Shown here: positions 51,395-58,926 of the stretch, in pieces
How the letters are laid out: each line of letters starts with the position of its first letter
Numbering within the stretch: the first letter of the stretch is position 1
IMG/VR virus record: IMGVR_UViG_3300024354_000016
Coordinates: 23,501-87,500 of that record
Source of the DNA: a virus
Direction: 5' to 3' (one strand)
DNA length: 64,000 nucleotides
The notes under the pieces: generated by a model
The model's database searches: none
Told to the model about the DNA's origin: nothing
What the model saw: the letters and a program-made list of their open reading frames with translations, nothing else
Program-made: the position numbers and the translations under genes

Positions 51395-53182
51395 TCACTT
51401 AGGTATCTTTACCGTGTTGCCCAATCTTTTCAATGGATGATCTTCAACGCCGTCCTTGGAGATGATCCATAGAACCTGAGGCATGTGCTGACCGGGTTTC
51501 ATCCACTCTTCGTACTTGACGTCAGAGTAGCAGCCGTCGGTGATGATGATCGAAAGGTTAGGTTTGGTTTCGTATATGCGCTTGAGCGTTGATTCTAGGC
51601 ACGTGCCGCCCATGCTGACAGATTTGCGGATCTTCTCTTGCATCGACCGGTCGGCGAGCTTGTACTTATCGGTGTAGTAGTTGGTATCGCTGAACAAATT
51701 AAGCTCGCATTTCCTAGAGCCAACCTTGAGAAACTCATCGACGATATCGAGGAACGAGGTGAGCTCTTCGATTGAGATCGAACCAGACGTGTCGAGGAAC
51801 AGGGAAAGCTTCGGCAGTGCGCCTTCCTTCGTGCCTGGGGCTTTGTTGCCGAACCTGCGGCTTCGGCGTGTCCAGGAGTAGTCGCGGTCGTGACCAGACG
51901 CGGAGCGCTTGATCGCAGACAGGATCAGGCCTTTATAGTTGAGCTCGGACTTGCGAGACTTGATGTCGTCCAGGAGTTCTTTGATGGACGAGGGGAGGTC
52001 GTCATAGCCGAGACCCTGCTTGACCATGGCGCGCTTGACGAGGTCTTCGGTCGCGTCTAGCACCTCAGACTCCTCGGCGTTCGCGTGCCAGTCATGGACG
52101 TCGAACTGGCGGGGTTTGCCGTTGCCTTTGCCCTTACCGGCCTTAGCCTTCGTCTCTTCCCAGATCATGTCTTGAGTGTCGACGTCGAATATCTCACCGG
52201 CTTCGCCTTCAATTTTGAAGAGTTTACCGACGTTACTCGTGCCGTATCTGGGTGCCGCGACGTCGCCGCGCTTCACGACGCCGGTCTGGTCGAAGCCGTC
52301 ATGAGCCTCGAGGCGGGTAAGAATCGCAGGAGAAGAATCGTCGCCCTCGGCCGTCACGACGTAGATGCCGTTATCCCTGGCATCAGTTTGATCCTTGACG
52401 AGGACGTTCTGGCCAATCTTGAGGTCACGGCCATCAACGACTTGCGCGCCGTTGCCGTTGAACGTGAGGGTTTTGCCGCGCTTGGATCCGGAAGGAGAGA
52501 CGTCTAGGTTGTCAGTGGTAGCAGACGAGACGAGGATGCTCTTGGTGTCGGGATCTTCTGGGTTTTCCTCGTACATCTCCATGAGCTTCTCGAAGTAGAT
52601 CTCCATCGGCTTATTTTTGGGCCACGGTGTTTTCTTGCCGGTGGCTTCGTCTTCATCGTAGTAGTCGGCCACGTCGAGGCACATGCCGGGGCACAACTCA
52701 TTCTCGCAGGTAGCGCCTTGCTTCTGGTCTTCGAGGGGAGGGCATTGTTTGCAGCCGCGCGGAAGATGCTGGATTGTCTGGTTTATCGCGAGATCGCCTG
52801 CCACGTTGAGCAACATCCGCTTGTGATCAGACACTTTCATGAAAGGCACGCGGATAAGATGACGATTGAGGATGTGGGCCATCTCATGGATGAGCACGGC
52901 GACGCGCTGTTTATCATTCAAAGAACGGCAGAAAAAATAGGGATTTATGTACATTTCATAGCGTTTCATGTCCGCGTTAAATGTCACGCCGGCAGTTGGC
53001 AGCATATACGAGTACATAATGTTCATGACCTGCAGGGTCGATCCGACAAACGGATGCATGCGGGTCAACTCGTACAACGACGTGTTGAGACATTGTTGCA
53101 TGAGTTCCGCCGAAACGTCGTCCTTTACGACGGACTTCAATGCAGCTTTCTTCGTATTCGTACTCGGATTGGCCTGGCTCAT
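51395..53182 (-). CDS. VWA-like metallopeptidase partner of a MoxR ATPase, with fibre-like insert
   Basis: The 595-residue protein has an N-terminal metallopeptidase-type domain (VLIHEMAHILNRH near residue 95) and a C-terminal VWA-like domain with a MIDAS motif (LFLDTSGSIS near 467, later IIITDGCYSD). This pair is known in proteins encoded beside MoxR AAA+ ATPases, and one lies at 56323. Between the domains, about residues 217-342, sits DGRDLKIGQNVLVKDQTDAR ... NGIYVVTAEG, a pattern I know from phage tail fibres. That insert is unexpected in a cytoplasmic chaperone-like protein. Confidence 0.8.
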   Translation of the reverse strand: MSQANPSTNTKKAALKSVVKDDVSAELMQQCLNTSLYELTRMHPFVGSTLQVMNIMYSYMLPTAGVTFNADMKRYEMYINPYFFCRSLNDKQRVAVLIHEMAHILNRHLIRVPFMKVSDHKRMLLNVAGDLAINQTIQHLPRGCKQCPPLEDQKQGATCENELCPGMCLDVADYYDEDEATGKKTPWPKNKPMEIYFEKLMEMYEENPEDPDTKSILVSSATTDNLDVSPSGSKRGKTLTFNGNGAQVVDGRDLKIGQNVLVKDQTDARDNGIYVVTAEGDDSSPAILTRLEAHDGFDQTGVVKRGDVAAPRYGTSNVGKLFKIEGEAGEIFDVDTQDMIWEETKAKAGKGKGNGKPRQFDVHDWHANAEESEVLDATEDLVKRAMVKQGLGYDDLPSSIKELLDDIKSRKSELNYKGLILSAIKRSASGHDRDYSWTRRSRRFGNKAPGTKEGALPKLSLFLDTSGSISIEELTSFLDIVDEFLKVGSRKCELNLFSDTNYYTDKYKLADRSMQEKIRKSVSMGGTCLESTLKRIYETKPNLSIIITDGCYSDVKYEEWMKPGQHMPQVLWIISKDGVEDHPLKRLGNTVKIPK

Positions 53183-53204
53183 GCATCTCCTCCTCGGGTT
53201 TGAG

Positions 53205-53223
53205 GATCATTTGATTCGGAAAT
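53205..53223 (-). promoter_or_regulatory. TCCGAATC promoter-like element, copy 2
   Basis: This copy is identical over 19 bases to 49537-49555 and lies 23 bases upstream of the ATG of the VWA-metallopeptidase gene. Confidence 0.55.
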
Positions 53224-53252
53224 ATATTTAAAAATGTAACCGCGCGTGTGTT

Positions 53253-53483
53253 TCAATCGGCAATTAAGTATTTACTTTTTCTTGTATTCCATATTTTTAT
53301 GAGATGATTTTGAATCGATTTGTCTTTTATGTCATCTGATTCGTCTATTTCTGATGTTGAGACATAGCAACTTTCGCAGTGTATTGAGTAAGCCTTAATA
53401 TGACCGAGTATGCTCATAAGTGAGCGCTCAACCATCTGAGCAGAGCCTCCACAAAACGGGCAAGGTTTTAAATTATATTTCAT
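53253..53483 (-). CDS. Lar-like zinc protein (restriction alleviation family)
   Basis: The 76 residues have LKPCPFCGGSA at the N-terminus, a second CESC and an IWNTR near the end. This C-x2-C ... C-x2-C ... WNxR arrangement is that of Lar-type restriction alleviation proteins and related zinc ribbons. The activity in this phage is unproven; phages often carry such proteins to modulate host restriction. Confidence 0.65.
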   Translation of the reverse strand: MKYNLKPCPFCGGSAQMVERSLMSILGHIKAYSIHCESCYVSTSEIDESDDIKDKSIQNHLIKIWNTRKSKYLIAD

Positions 53484-53504
53484 GTAGCCTACTTTGTTAA
53501 GTGA

Positions 53505-53648
53505 TCACTCTTTAAGTCGCAAATGCCATAGTGCTCTAGCGAACAGCAGCATTGGCATAACACTGCTGTCTCCGTGCGAAGAAACTCTAGCAAGCACCAT
53601 CAGCGCTCTCATCCAATCATCTGTATTTGGGGAGGTTATTCTTACCAT
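53505..53648 (-). CDS. Tiny protein 1 of a tandem family, 47 residues
   Basis: The frame begins MVRITSPNTDDWMRALMVLA and ends LFARALWHLRLKE. Its end resembles that of the gene at 53786 (PFAYCLWKLKLKG), and it has the same W-x-x-A-L core. The start ribosome site is poor. It is supported by the family resemblance and the gap-free packing. Confidence 0.45.
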   Translation of the reverse strand: MVRITSPNTDDWMRALMVLARVSSHGDSSVMPMLLFARALWHLRLKE

Positions 53649-53655
53649 ATAGATC

Positions 53656-53799
53656 TCATATAACTTTCATCCTCCACATGGAGCGCATGAGCTTGTATCC
53701 TACATGGTGCAAGAAGTTCCTCTTCTTAAGAAGAGGAGATGACGCTAAAGCTATGCTCCACGGCCATGAGTCAAAATCTGGCCAATCACAACGTTTCAA
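53656..53799 (-). CDS. Tiny protein 2 of a tandem family, 47 residues
   Basis: A TTG start with AAGGA about eight bases upstream opens a 47-residue frame (KRCDWPDFDSWPWSIALASS) ending LMRSMWRMKVI. The W-x-x-A-L core and basic W-containing end match its two neighbours. It overlaps the upstream gene by 14 bases and the next gene is eight bases away. Confidence 0.45.
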   Translation of the reverse strand: MKRCDWPDFDSWPWSIALASSPLLKKRNFLHHVGYKLMRSMWRMKVI

Positions 53800-53944
53800 C
53801 CTTGATTCCTTTAAGCTTTAATTTCCACAGACAGTACGCGAAGGGTATGATCGTGTAAGCCCGAGTTATATCCTCTTCGATCACCGGTTTCGCCAGAGCC
53901 ACCGCCCACCCGATAATACTGTGAGGTGGTATTTTCGTGATCAT
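53786..53944 (-). CDS. Tiny protein 3 of a tandem family, 52 residues
   Basis: The frame reads MITKIPPHSIIGWAVALAKP and ends FAYCLWKLKLKGIKVETL. It resembles the two following tiny genes in a Trp-Ala-Leu core and a basic Trp-Leu tail. The ribosome site is weak. An open frame on the opposite strand (53627-53821) overlaps all three and is less likely. Confidence 0.45.
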   Translation of the reverse strand: MITKIPPHSIIGWAVALAKPVIEEDITRAYTIIPFAYCLWKLKLKGIKVETL

Positions 53945-53951
53945 GGTCTGA

Positions 53952-54083
53952 CTAGCCAGCAAAGAAAACAGAAAGCGCCAGCAACACGCCGATAATAACC
54001 AAAACCGAGAGCACGCCAGACACGAGCTGCGCCGCAGCTAAACCCAGTCCAGCTTTAAACCCATCTTTAAACGACAGTTTCAT
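53952..54083 (-). CDS. Tiny membrane protein, 43 residues
   Basis: GAGG precedes the ATG at 54083. After a basic amphipathic start (KLSFKDGFKAG) the rest is one hydrophobic helix (VLSVLVIIGVLLALSVFF). It packs closely with the neighbouring small genes and fits the style of early phage host-modulation genes. Confidence 0.6.
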   Translation of the reverse strand: MKLSFKDGFKAGLGLAAAQLVSGVLSVLVIIGVLLALSVFFAG

Positions 54084-54103
54084 AGTTAGACCTCAGTGAG
54101 ATT

Positions 54104-54394
54104 TTAATCTTCGTCGTGCTTCCGCGCGGCTTCTTGAGCCACGATATCAAGATACACATCTATGGGATCTGATATACCCGCAGCCTCCATCGCTGCTAGC
54201 AAGGTTCCAAGTCTGTTAGACACGACCGCTGCGACTAGATCGGGAGGGGTGCCAGCTGCGATATATCGGTTCAGCACATCATCGATATCGTCGGACAGAA
54301 GAAGTACGGCTTCGACTTCGGGATCGTTTTCTTCGGGCTTTGTGCGCCTAGACGATAAATCGACTACGTTTGATTTCTCTTTATCGTCTGACAT
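54104..54394 (-). CDS. Small acidic helical protein, 96 residues
   Basis: GAGGACACG precedes the ATG at 54394. The product is acidic (MSDDKEKSNVVDLSS, then EENDPEVEAVLLLSDDIDDV) and helical with Ala-rich segments. The longer frame to 54514 runs into the ThyX gene and is not needed. Function unknown. Confidence 0.65.
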   Translation of the reverse strand: MSDDKEKSNVVDLSSRRTKPEENDPEVEAVLLLSDDIDDVLNRYIAAGTPPDLVAAVVSNRLGTLLAAMEAAGISDPIDVYLDIVAQEAARKHDED

Positions 54395-54402
54395 CGTGTC
54401 CT

Positions 54403-55062
54403 CTAGAATATGCTTGGGAAGTGTTCTCTTAGAGCCTCTCGGCATGCAATCGCTATATCTCGGTGCTCCTTCTGCGTGGACTCGTGGGTTCGAGTCTCGA
54501 GAAAGTGCATCCAAGATCTAATAGTACCAGACATATAAAGACGAGTTTTAGACCCCAATGGCAAAACAAAGCGAGCGCACTCCTTGGCAATACCGTTGTT
54601 CAGGGCCCAGGTATAGTGCTCAAAAGTAGTTTTCCAGTTCTGGAGCTGGCGATCTTGCCATTCCAGCTTTATTTCATCCGGAAGATCGTCTATGGAGTTT
54701 TGCTTGTTCTTTTTGTCTTGCCGTCGAGCCGCGTATATCACCACGCCAGAATCATCAACCGATTGATATCGTTGAGAGAACTCTTGAAAGGAGAAGCTCC
54801 GGTGGCGAAGGATCTGGGGCGATATGCCCCTGGAAGTCTCAATCTCGAGTACCGCGTGGGCCATCTCAAACGGAGACCAATGCTTGTGATCCTGAAGATA
54901 TTTCAGGAGTTTAGGCATTGTCTCTGTGTTGTTCTGGTTGTTTGGGTTAGAAACCCGAGCGCAGTAAGCTATAATTTGCTCATGATCTAAGGACTGGTCG
55001 ACTGGCTGCGTAACCGATATCACTTTGACCGAAAATTCATTCGTCGAATCTAGATTGGTCAT
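54403..55062 (-). CDS. thyX: Flavin-dependent thymidylate synthase ThyX
   Basis: The 219-residue product has the ThyX signature RHRSFSFQEFSQRYQ (R-H-R-x7-S-x-R-Y) near residue 82, an upstream HKHWSPFEMAHAVLEIE, and a C-terminal RSWMHFLETRTHESTQKEHR that binds FAD and dUMP. It methylates dUMP to dTMP using methylene-tetrahydrofolate and FADH2. With dCMP deaminase at 41274 it gives a complete dCMP to dTMP path, leaving the ThyA-like enzyme at 46820 free for another reaction. Confidence 0.95.
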   Translation of the reverse strand: MTNLDSTNEFSVKVISVTQPVDQSLDHEQIIAYCARVSNPNNQNNTETMPKLLKYLQDHKHWSPFEMAHAVLEIETSRGISPQILRHRSFSFQEFSQRYQSVDDSGVVIYAARRQDKKNKQNSIDDLPDEIKLEWQDRQLQNWKTTFEHYTWALNNGIAKECARFVLPLGSKTRLYMSGTIRSWMHFLETRTHESTQKEHRDIAIACREALREHFPSIF

Positions 55063-55306
55063 CCGCTAGTTCCTTCAGCTGATCGATTATGGCTTGTATT
55101 CTAGCTACCTTTTTCTTTATATTTTCGAGATAGTTAGAATACGAAGTATACGTCTCGCACTTATTTTTAAGTCCCAGATTCTTCCTGTTTTTTATTACCT
55201 TCTTGCGCGCGTATATCTTCTTTCTTCGAGCCTTGCTCAGATCCACTGGCGGTTTTGACCCGGACTTTGCGCTTTTCGGTTTGCTTGTCCGCTTGATCTT
55301 TGACAT
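55037..55306 (-). CDS. Small basic protein overlapping the transglycosylase gene
   Basis: The 89 residues are very basic (KSAKSGSKPPVDLSKARRKK), with a coiled-coil end (LENIKKKVARIQAIIDQLKE). The first 140 bases overlap the 3' end of the transglycosylase gene in another frame, and the last 26 overlap ThyX. The coiled coil and dense packing support it; the basic N-terminus may partly be an overprinting by-product. Confidence 0.6.
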   Translation of the reverse strand: MSKIKRTSKPKSAKSGSKPPVDLSKARRKKIYARKKVIKNRKNLGLKNKCETYTSYSNYLENIKKKVARIQAIIDQLKELADDQSRFDE

Positions 55307-55904
55307 AAATCCATTTCACTACGTATGACGCAGTCTCCGTGTTTGTTATTTCTCTCAAAGACTGTAGTTGTTTTAACTGGTTAGATGCCAATCCTGCGTT
55401 ATAAGCTACCAATGCAGGTACCGGTTGACCGTTGAAAGCGTCAAGTAGCGCCTTGAAACGACACGCCCCAAGTATCAGGTTGACGTCCGGGTGAATCATG
55501 TCTTCATCCCTTAAGTCTTTTATACCACACGCTGTGCCGAATTCTCGGGCATACTGAGGCATGATCTGCGTAAGCCCGAGTGCGCCAGCTGACGATTTGG
55601 CATCGGTATTGAATTTGGACTCAATAGCGATCATCACCACAAATTGCTTCTTTTCGTCCAGGGATGAGAAGATATCGTTGGCGACGTTCACGATGCTGCG
55701 CGCAACGACATTTCTCCTGACATCAGAAAGATTTGCGTTAACAATCCGCATCATCAGGAGGGCGTAATCGCCAAGCTCTTTTGATTCTCTATCAGAGGTT
55801 GTAACATTTTTGGCGGACTCAACAATCCCACTGTTAACAGGTGGCTCGTAGTTGCACGACAGAGCCAGGACTGCGCAGATTGCGGTTAGGGTTTTGGTAA
55901 ACAT
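55167..55904 (-). CDS. Lytic transglycosylase lipoprotein (SLT fold)
   Basis: A lipobox (CAVLALSC, Cys17) follows a short signal sequence, so the protein is probably lipid-anchored. The catalytic region has VMIAIESKFNTDAKSSAGAL with the catalytic Glu, LGLTQIMPQYA, and VPALVAYNAGLASNQL, the family 1 transglycosylase motifs. It cleaves peptidoglycan glycan strands. The last 45 residues are a charged low-complexity tail that overlaps another gene. A second transglycosylase with a cleavable signal is at 43188. Confidence 0.88.
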   Translation of the reverse strand: MFTKTLTAICAVLALSCNYEPPVNSGIVESAKNVTTSDRESKELGDYALLMMRIVNANLSDVRRNVVARSIVNVANDIFSSLDEKKQFVVMIAIESKFNTDAKSSAGALGLTQIMPQYAREFGTACGIKDLRDEDMIHPDVNLILGACRFKALLDAFNGQPVPALVAYNAGLASNQLKQLQSLREITNTETASYVVKWIYVKDQADKQTEKRKVRVKTASGSEQGSKKEDIRAQEGNKKQEESGT

Positions 55905-55921
55905 CTCTACTCCTATCTGGG

Positions 55922-56326
55922 TTAAAGGCTATCCATCTCGCGTTTCAGAGCTTCGTCCGCAACTAGAGATGAAAGCTTGTCAACAGACACTATGATATTT
56001 TTAGTGCTGAGCTGTATCTCAGCACATATTTTGCTTTCGTATTTTCTGAAGCTTATCCACATGACAACCGGCGTGTTGATGATTTTAATCTGGTGTTCGC
56101 CGCGTTTTTCTTCGACGCTGTTAACTTCTTGCATAATCTTGGCCATCGCGTCTATCTTTGATAGACCGAGATGGAGGGCGATACTATCGATGGTGGACGC
56201 CTGGATGCAAAGCACCACGTTAGAGTGTCTAACCTGTGTGGCGGAGATCTTTCTCGCGTCAGACGGGGAAATCGTTGACCCCCGCCACACATGACGACGC
56301 TTATCTCGCAGATTTCTCGATCTCAC
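55922..56326 (-). CDS. Hypothetical protein, 134 residues
   Basis: The N-terminal 35 residues are basic, followed by a beta/alpha core (NVVLCIQASTIDSIALHLGL, TPVVMWISFRKYESKICAEI). It overlaps the MoxR gene by four bases and probably belongs to the same operon. Function unknown. Confidence 0.6.
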   Translation of the reverse strand: MRSRNLRDKRRHVWRGSTISPSDARKISATQVRHSNVVLCIQASTIDSIALHLGLSKIDAMAKIMQEVNSVEEKRGEHQIKIINTPVVMWISFRKYESKICAEIQLSTKNIIVSVDKLSSLVADEALKREMDSL

Positions 56327-57444
56327 TTGTTGCCGCTTAGTTTGATGTTTGATTTGAGCACGTCAACCAAATCTGGATGACGCTTGCAAAAGTCTTTGAA
56401 GAAGTCTGTGATGTTGCCGTTGTGAGACTTAAGGCCACAACCCTTTAGAAGGTTGACTGCCTGGTCAGAAGAGATGATCTTCGCAACTTCAACCATCACG
56501 TCTTCGCCGATTTGATCATCTTTAGGCTCGATGCCGCCATACTCTTTGATAATAGATTCAACGGTCACCGCGATCTTGTCGCCTTGGTACGCGTCAGGCT
56601 TAGACTGCTCCTTGAGCTTAGACAGAGCTTTCTTTTTACTCTTAAGTAGATCGTGCGCTGTGACAGGCGCGTCATCGTGCACGAATTTCCAGAATTCGTT
56701 GCCGATGTCTTTGCCTAGAACTGCAGTAGCGATGATGCGGTGTAGCTGCTTATCGCCGAGGGCGCCAGCGGCATGGGCCGCGTTCAGCTGTGCCCATGTT
56801 CTTGGGGAGACGTAGACCGCGTCTTTGCCGACGGATGATGCGTCCTTGTATGTCCAAGTACCTGATTTGACGAAATACACGATATGCTGACACCAGTTGT
56901 TCTCTTCCATGAAGGAGACGAACGTGTTGTGGTCGTACTCAACTTCGAACGAGGCGAAACGATTTTTGAGCGCAGTATCCATCGTGTTTACATCGTACTC
57001 GGCAGAATCCGGGTTGATCGCGCCGGCGATGATCCATCCCTTTGGGAGGGTGTAGTTGTGAACTTTTCGATCGGTGAGGAGCTGCATCAGGCAGTTCATG
57101 ACCGCTGTCGTGCCGCGGTTAGGTTCCTCGAGAAGGATAAGGCCCTCTGATTCCGGGTCGGTTGGCCAGAATTCTGGGAGGCGGTGGGATGTTCTCACGG
57201 CGCCGTGTGCATCGACTGACTCGCCTGGGAAGCCGATAAAATCAGGGGCCTCCAAATACGCGCACCGAAGGTCAATGAAACCAAAGTTTGGATTTCTTGT
57301 CTTTTGCTGCTTTTTGACCCAAGCTTGGCAAATCTCTGACTTGCCGATACCAGCTGCGCCTGCAAACAATGGGTTTAGGTTTTTACCAACAGAGCGAGCT
57401 TGAAGGGAAAGATCGAGAACTTCTTGGATGCGAGATGGTTTCAT
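56323..57444 (-). CDS. MoxR-like AAA+ ATPase
   Basis: The 373-residue protein has Walker A AGAAGIGKSE near residue 29, Walker B LILLEEPNRG near 103 and sensor-1 IAGAINPDS near 140. It also has an ALKNRFASFEV arginine-finger-type segment near 160 and a C-terminal lid. The set is that of MoxR/RavA-type ATPases that remodel protein complexes with a VWA partner. The VWA-metallopeptidase protein at 51395 is the likely partner, though other genes separate them. Confidence 0.85.
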   Translation of the reverse strand: MKPSRIQEVLDLSLQARSVGKNLNPLFAGAAGIGKSEICQAWVKKQQKTRNPNFGFIDLRCAYLEAPDFIGFPGESVDAHGAVRTSHRLPEFWPTDPESEGLILLEEPNRGTTAVMNCLMQLLTDRKVHNYTLPKGWIIAGAINPDSAEYDVNTMDTALKNRFASFEVEYDHNTFVSFMEENNWCQHIVYFVKSGTWTYKDASSVGKDAVYVSPRTWAQLNAAHAAGALGDKQLHRIIATAVLGKDIGNEFWKFVHDDAPVTAHDLLKSKKKALSKLKEQSKPDAYQGDKIAVTVESIIKEYGGIEPKDDQIGEDVMVEVAKIISSDQAVNLLKGCGLKSHNGNITDFFKDFCKRHPDLVDVLKSNIKLSGNK

Positions 57445-57481
57445 TGCGTCTCCTTCGTTGGAAATTGTCTATGATGATTAG

Positions 57482-57487
57482 AATCGG
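57482..57487 (-). promoter_or_regulatory. TCCGAATC-type element, diverged copy
   Basis: On the - strand the sequence reads TTTCCGATTCTAATCATC, one base off the TTCCGAATC core, 38 bases upstream of the MoxR ATG. The spacing matches the other copies. Confidence 0.4.
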
Positions 57488-57580
57488 AAAAATAACCTGG
57501 AAATCTAGCTAAAATTAGCCGACAATAAACCAACCTAGGTTTTATACCTGGGGGCCACACGCATGCAGCAAGTGCATGGT

Positions 57581-57847
57581 TTAGTGCAGCGGTCCGTCTG
57601 GTTTTCCAGGGTCTGCGTCCATCTTAATCTTCTCTTCTAGAAGAGAAGCTGCGAGAGTTTTATCTTGCAAAAGATTCTTAGTGTCTTCTGATATGCTGGA
57701 ATTTTCCTGAGTCATTAGTGAATTGCATAACCTACGCGTAAATGCTAAAATTTCTAGCATTGAAAGAACTTCATCAGGTGTAAAGTACAGCTCGACAAAC
57801 CCTCGACTATCCTTCAGAAACAGTTTCTTCTTGTTGTCGCGCTGCAT
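57581..57847 (-). CDS. Small hypothetical protein, 88 residues
   Basis: A small mixed protein (FLKDSRGFVELYFTPDEVLS) ends in a charged tail. It overlaps the upstream gene by 41 bases in a different frame, which lowers confidence. Function unknown. Confidence 0.55.
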   Translation of the reverse strand: MQRDNKKKLFLKDSRGFVELYFTPDEVLSMLEILAFTRRLCNSLMTQENSSISEDTKNLLQDKTLAASLLEEKIKMDADPGKPDGPLH

Positions 57848-58127
57848 CGATATCGTCTCCTAAAGAATTTAGTAACCCAAGCAAACCCGGGGGTAGAAGA
57901 TCTGGATTTATCTTAATCCTTTTCTTCCTATCTATTTTTACCTTGCGGATACCTTTAGCAGCCATAGCTGCTTCGGAATATAAATCAGCACCCTCCGCCA
58001 GGTCTATGATGTCCATAGAACCTGTTAATTTTACTGACAAAATATGCTTAGTCTCTGGCGATTCTTGAGGCTCAAACTTGGATATTTTGCCGCCTCGGGC
58101 TATGAATTGCTCGATTGTTTCGTTCAT
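57807..58127 (-). CDS. Small conserved protein, FIARGGKI type, 106 residues
   Basis: AAGGAG precedes the ATG at 58127. The N-terminus MNETIEQFIARGGKISKFEP is a phrase I have seen at the start of small phage proteins of unknown function. A basic stretch follows (KGIRKVKIDRKKRIKI). Its start is only 25 bases from the divergent ClpP-like gene. Confidence 0.7.
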   Translation of the reverse strand: MNETIEQFIARGGKISKFEPQESPETKHILSVKLTGSMDIIDLAEGADLYSEAAMAAKGIRKVKIDRKKRIKINPDLLPPGLLGLLNSLGDDIDAARQQEETVSEG

Positions 58128-58152
58128 GGTTTTCTCCTTGTAAGGGTAAAAT

Positions 58153-58926
58153 ATGTTCAAGCTGATGGAGGATGCCGTGTCTGACAAAAACTCACTAGAT
58201 GAAATCTTAACCTTCGGTATTGACATCGAAAAGCGTCGCATATACTTTGGAATAATTGATTCGGATAATGGATCAGACGTCGGCTGGGGGTCTATAGAGG
58301 CCGTAGTGCGCGGCATGCACAGGATGTATGAGAAGAACTCGGCACCCATCGAGATCCATATGTCGTGTCCAGGTGGCGATCCGTACGAGATGCTCAGATT
58401 AGTAGACGAGATCGAAGCGTCCCCTGTTCAAGTTAAGTTCGTTGGCAGCGGTCTCATAGCGTCTGCCGCCACATGGATCATGGCGGTATGCGATCTGCGT
58501 ATGCTGCACAAAAATACTTACGTTCTCGTCCATGACGGATCAGATCAGTTAGAGGACCGGCACACCGACTTTCAGATCACCAGCAAGCACTTTCAAAATC
58601 TTCAAGATAAGCTTTATGACATTTTTGAGCAAAACTCTAGAATGCCTAAGGCGTTTTGGCAGGACGTGTGCCAGCGCGATTTGTATTTAACCGCAGAAGA
58701 GACAGTTTTACTAGGTTTGGCCGACAAAGTCATACAGCAGCGCAAAAGAGGCTCAGTAAGGCGCACGAGAAATGCTGCGCTCAGCGAGCGAGTCGACAAC
58801 AAAACGATGCAGAAAACTATCAAAAGCATATACGAGCGGATAAGTAAGAAGTCGATACCAAAACTCTCGCTCAACGAGCTGAGAGAAGAGGAGATAGACG
58901 ACTCTATCTCTGAAGAAGCTACCTGA
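58153..58926 (+). CDS. Cytoplasmic ClpP-like serine protease
   Basis: The 257-residue protein has RIYFGIIDS, IEIHMSCPGGDPYEMLRLV (oxyanion Gly-Gly), Ser104 in SGLIASAATWIMA and His127 in YVLVHDGS, with LTAEETVLLGLADKV near 195. These are the landmarks of ClpP. A C-terminal extension of about 60 residues is basic then acidic. It is a lone + strand gene in a - strand block, starting at ATG 58153 (AAGGG upstream) or GTG 58177 (GGAGG upstream). It could pair with the AAA+ ATPase at 59699. Confidence 0.85.
   Translation: MFKLMEDAVSDKNSLDEILTFGIDIEKRRIYFGIIDSDNGSDVGWGSIEAVVRGMHRMYEKNSAPIEIHMSCPGGDPYEMLRLVDEIEASPVQVKFVGSGLIASAATWIMAVCDLRMLHKNTYVLVHDGSDQLEDRHTDFQITSKHFQNLQDKLYDIFEQNSRMPKAFWQDVCQRDLYLTAEETVLLGLADKVIQQRKRGSVRRTRNAALSERVDNKTMQKTIKSIYERISKKSIPKLSLNELREEEIDDSISEEAT

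Noticed and set aside
53627-53821. 64-codon + strand frame
   Set aside because: It lies opposite three small - strand frames with better context, has no neighbouring + strand genes and no recognisable product.
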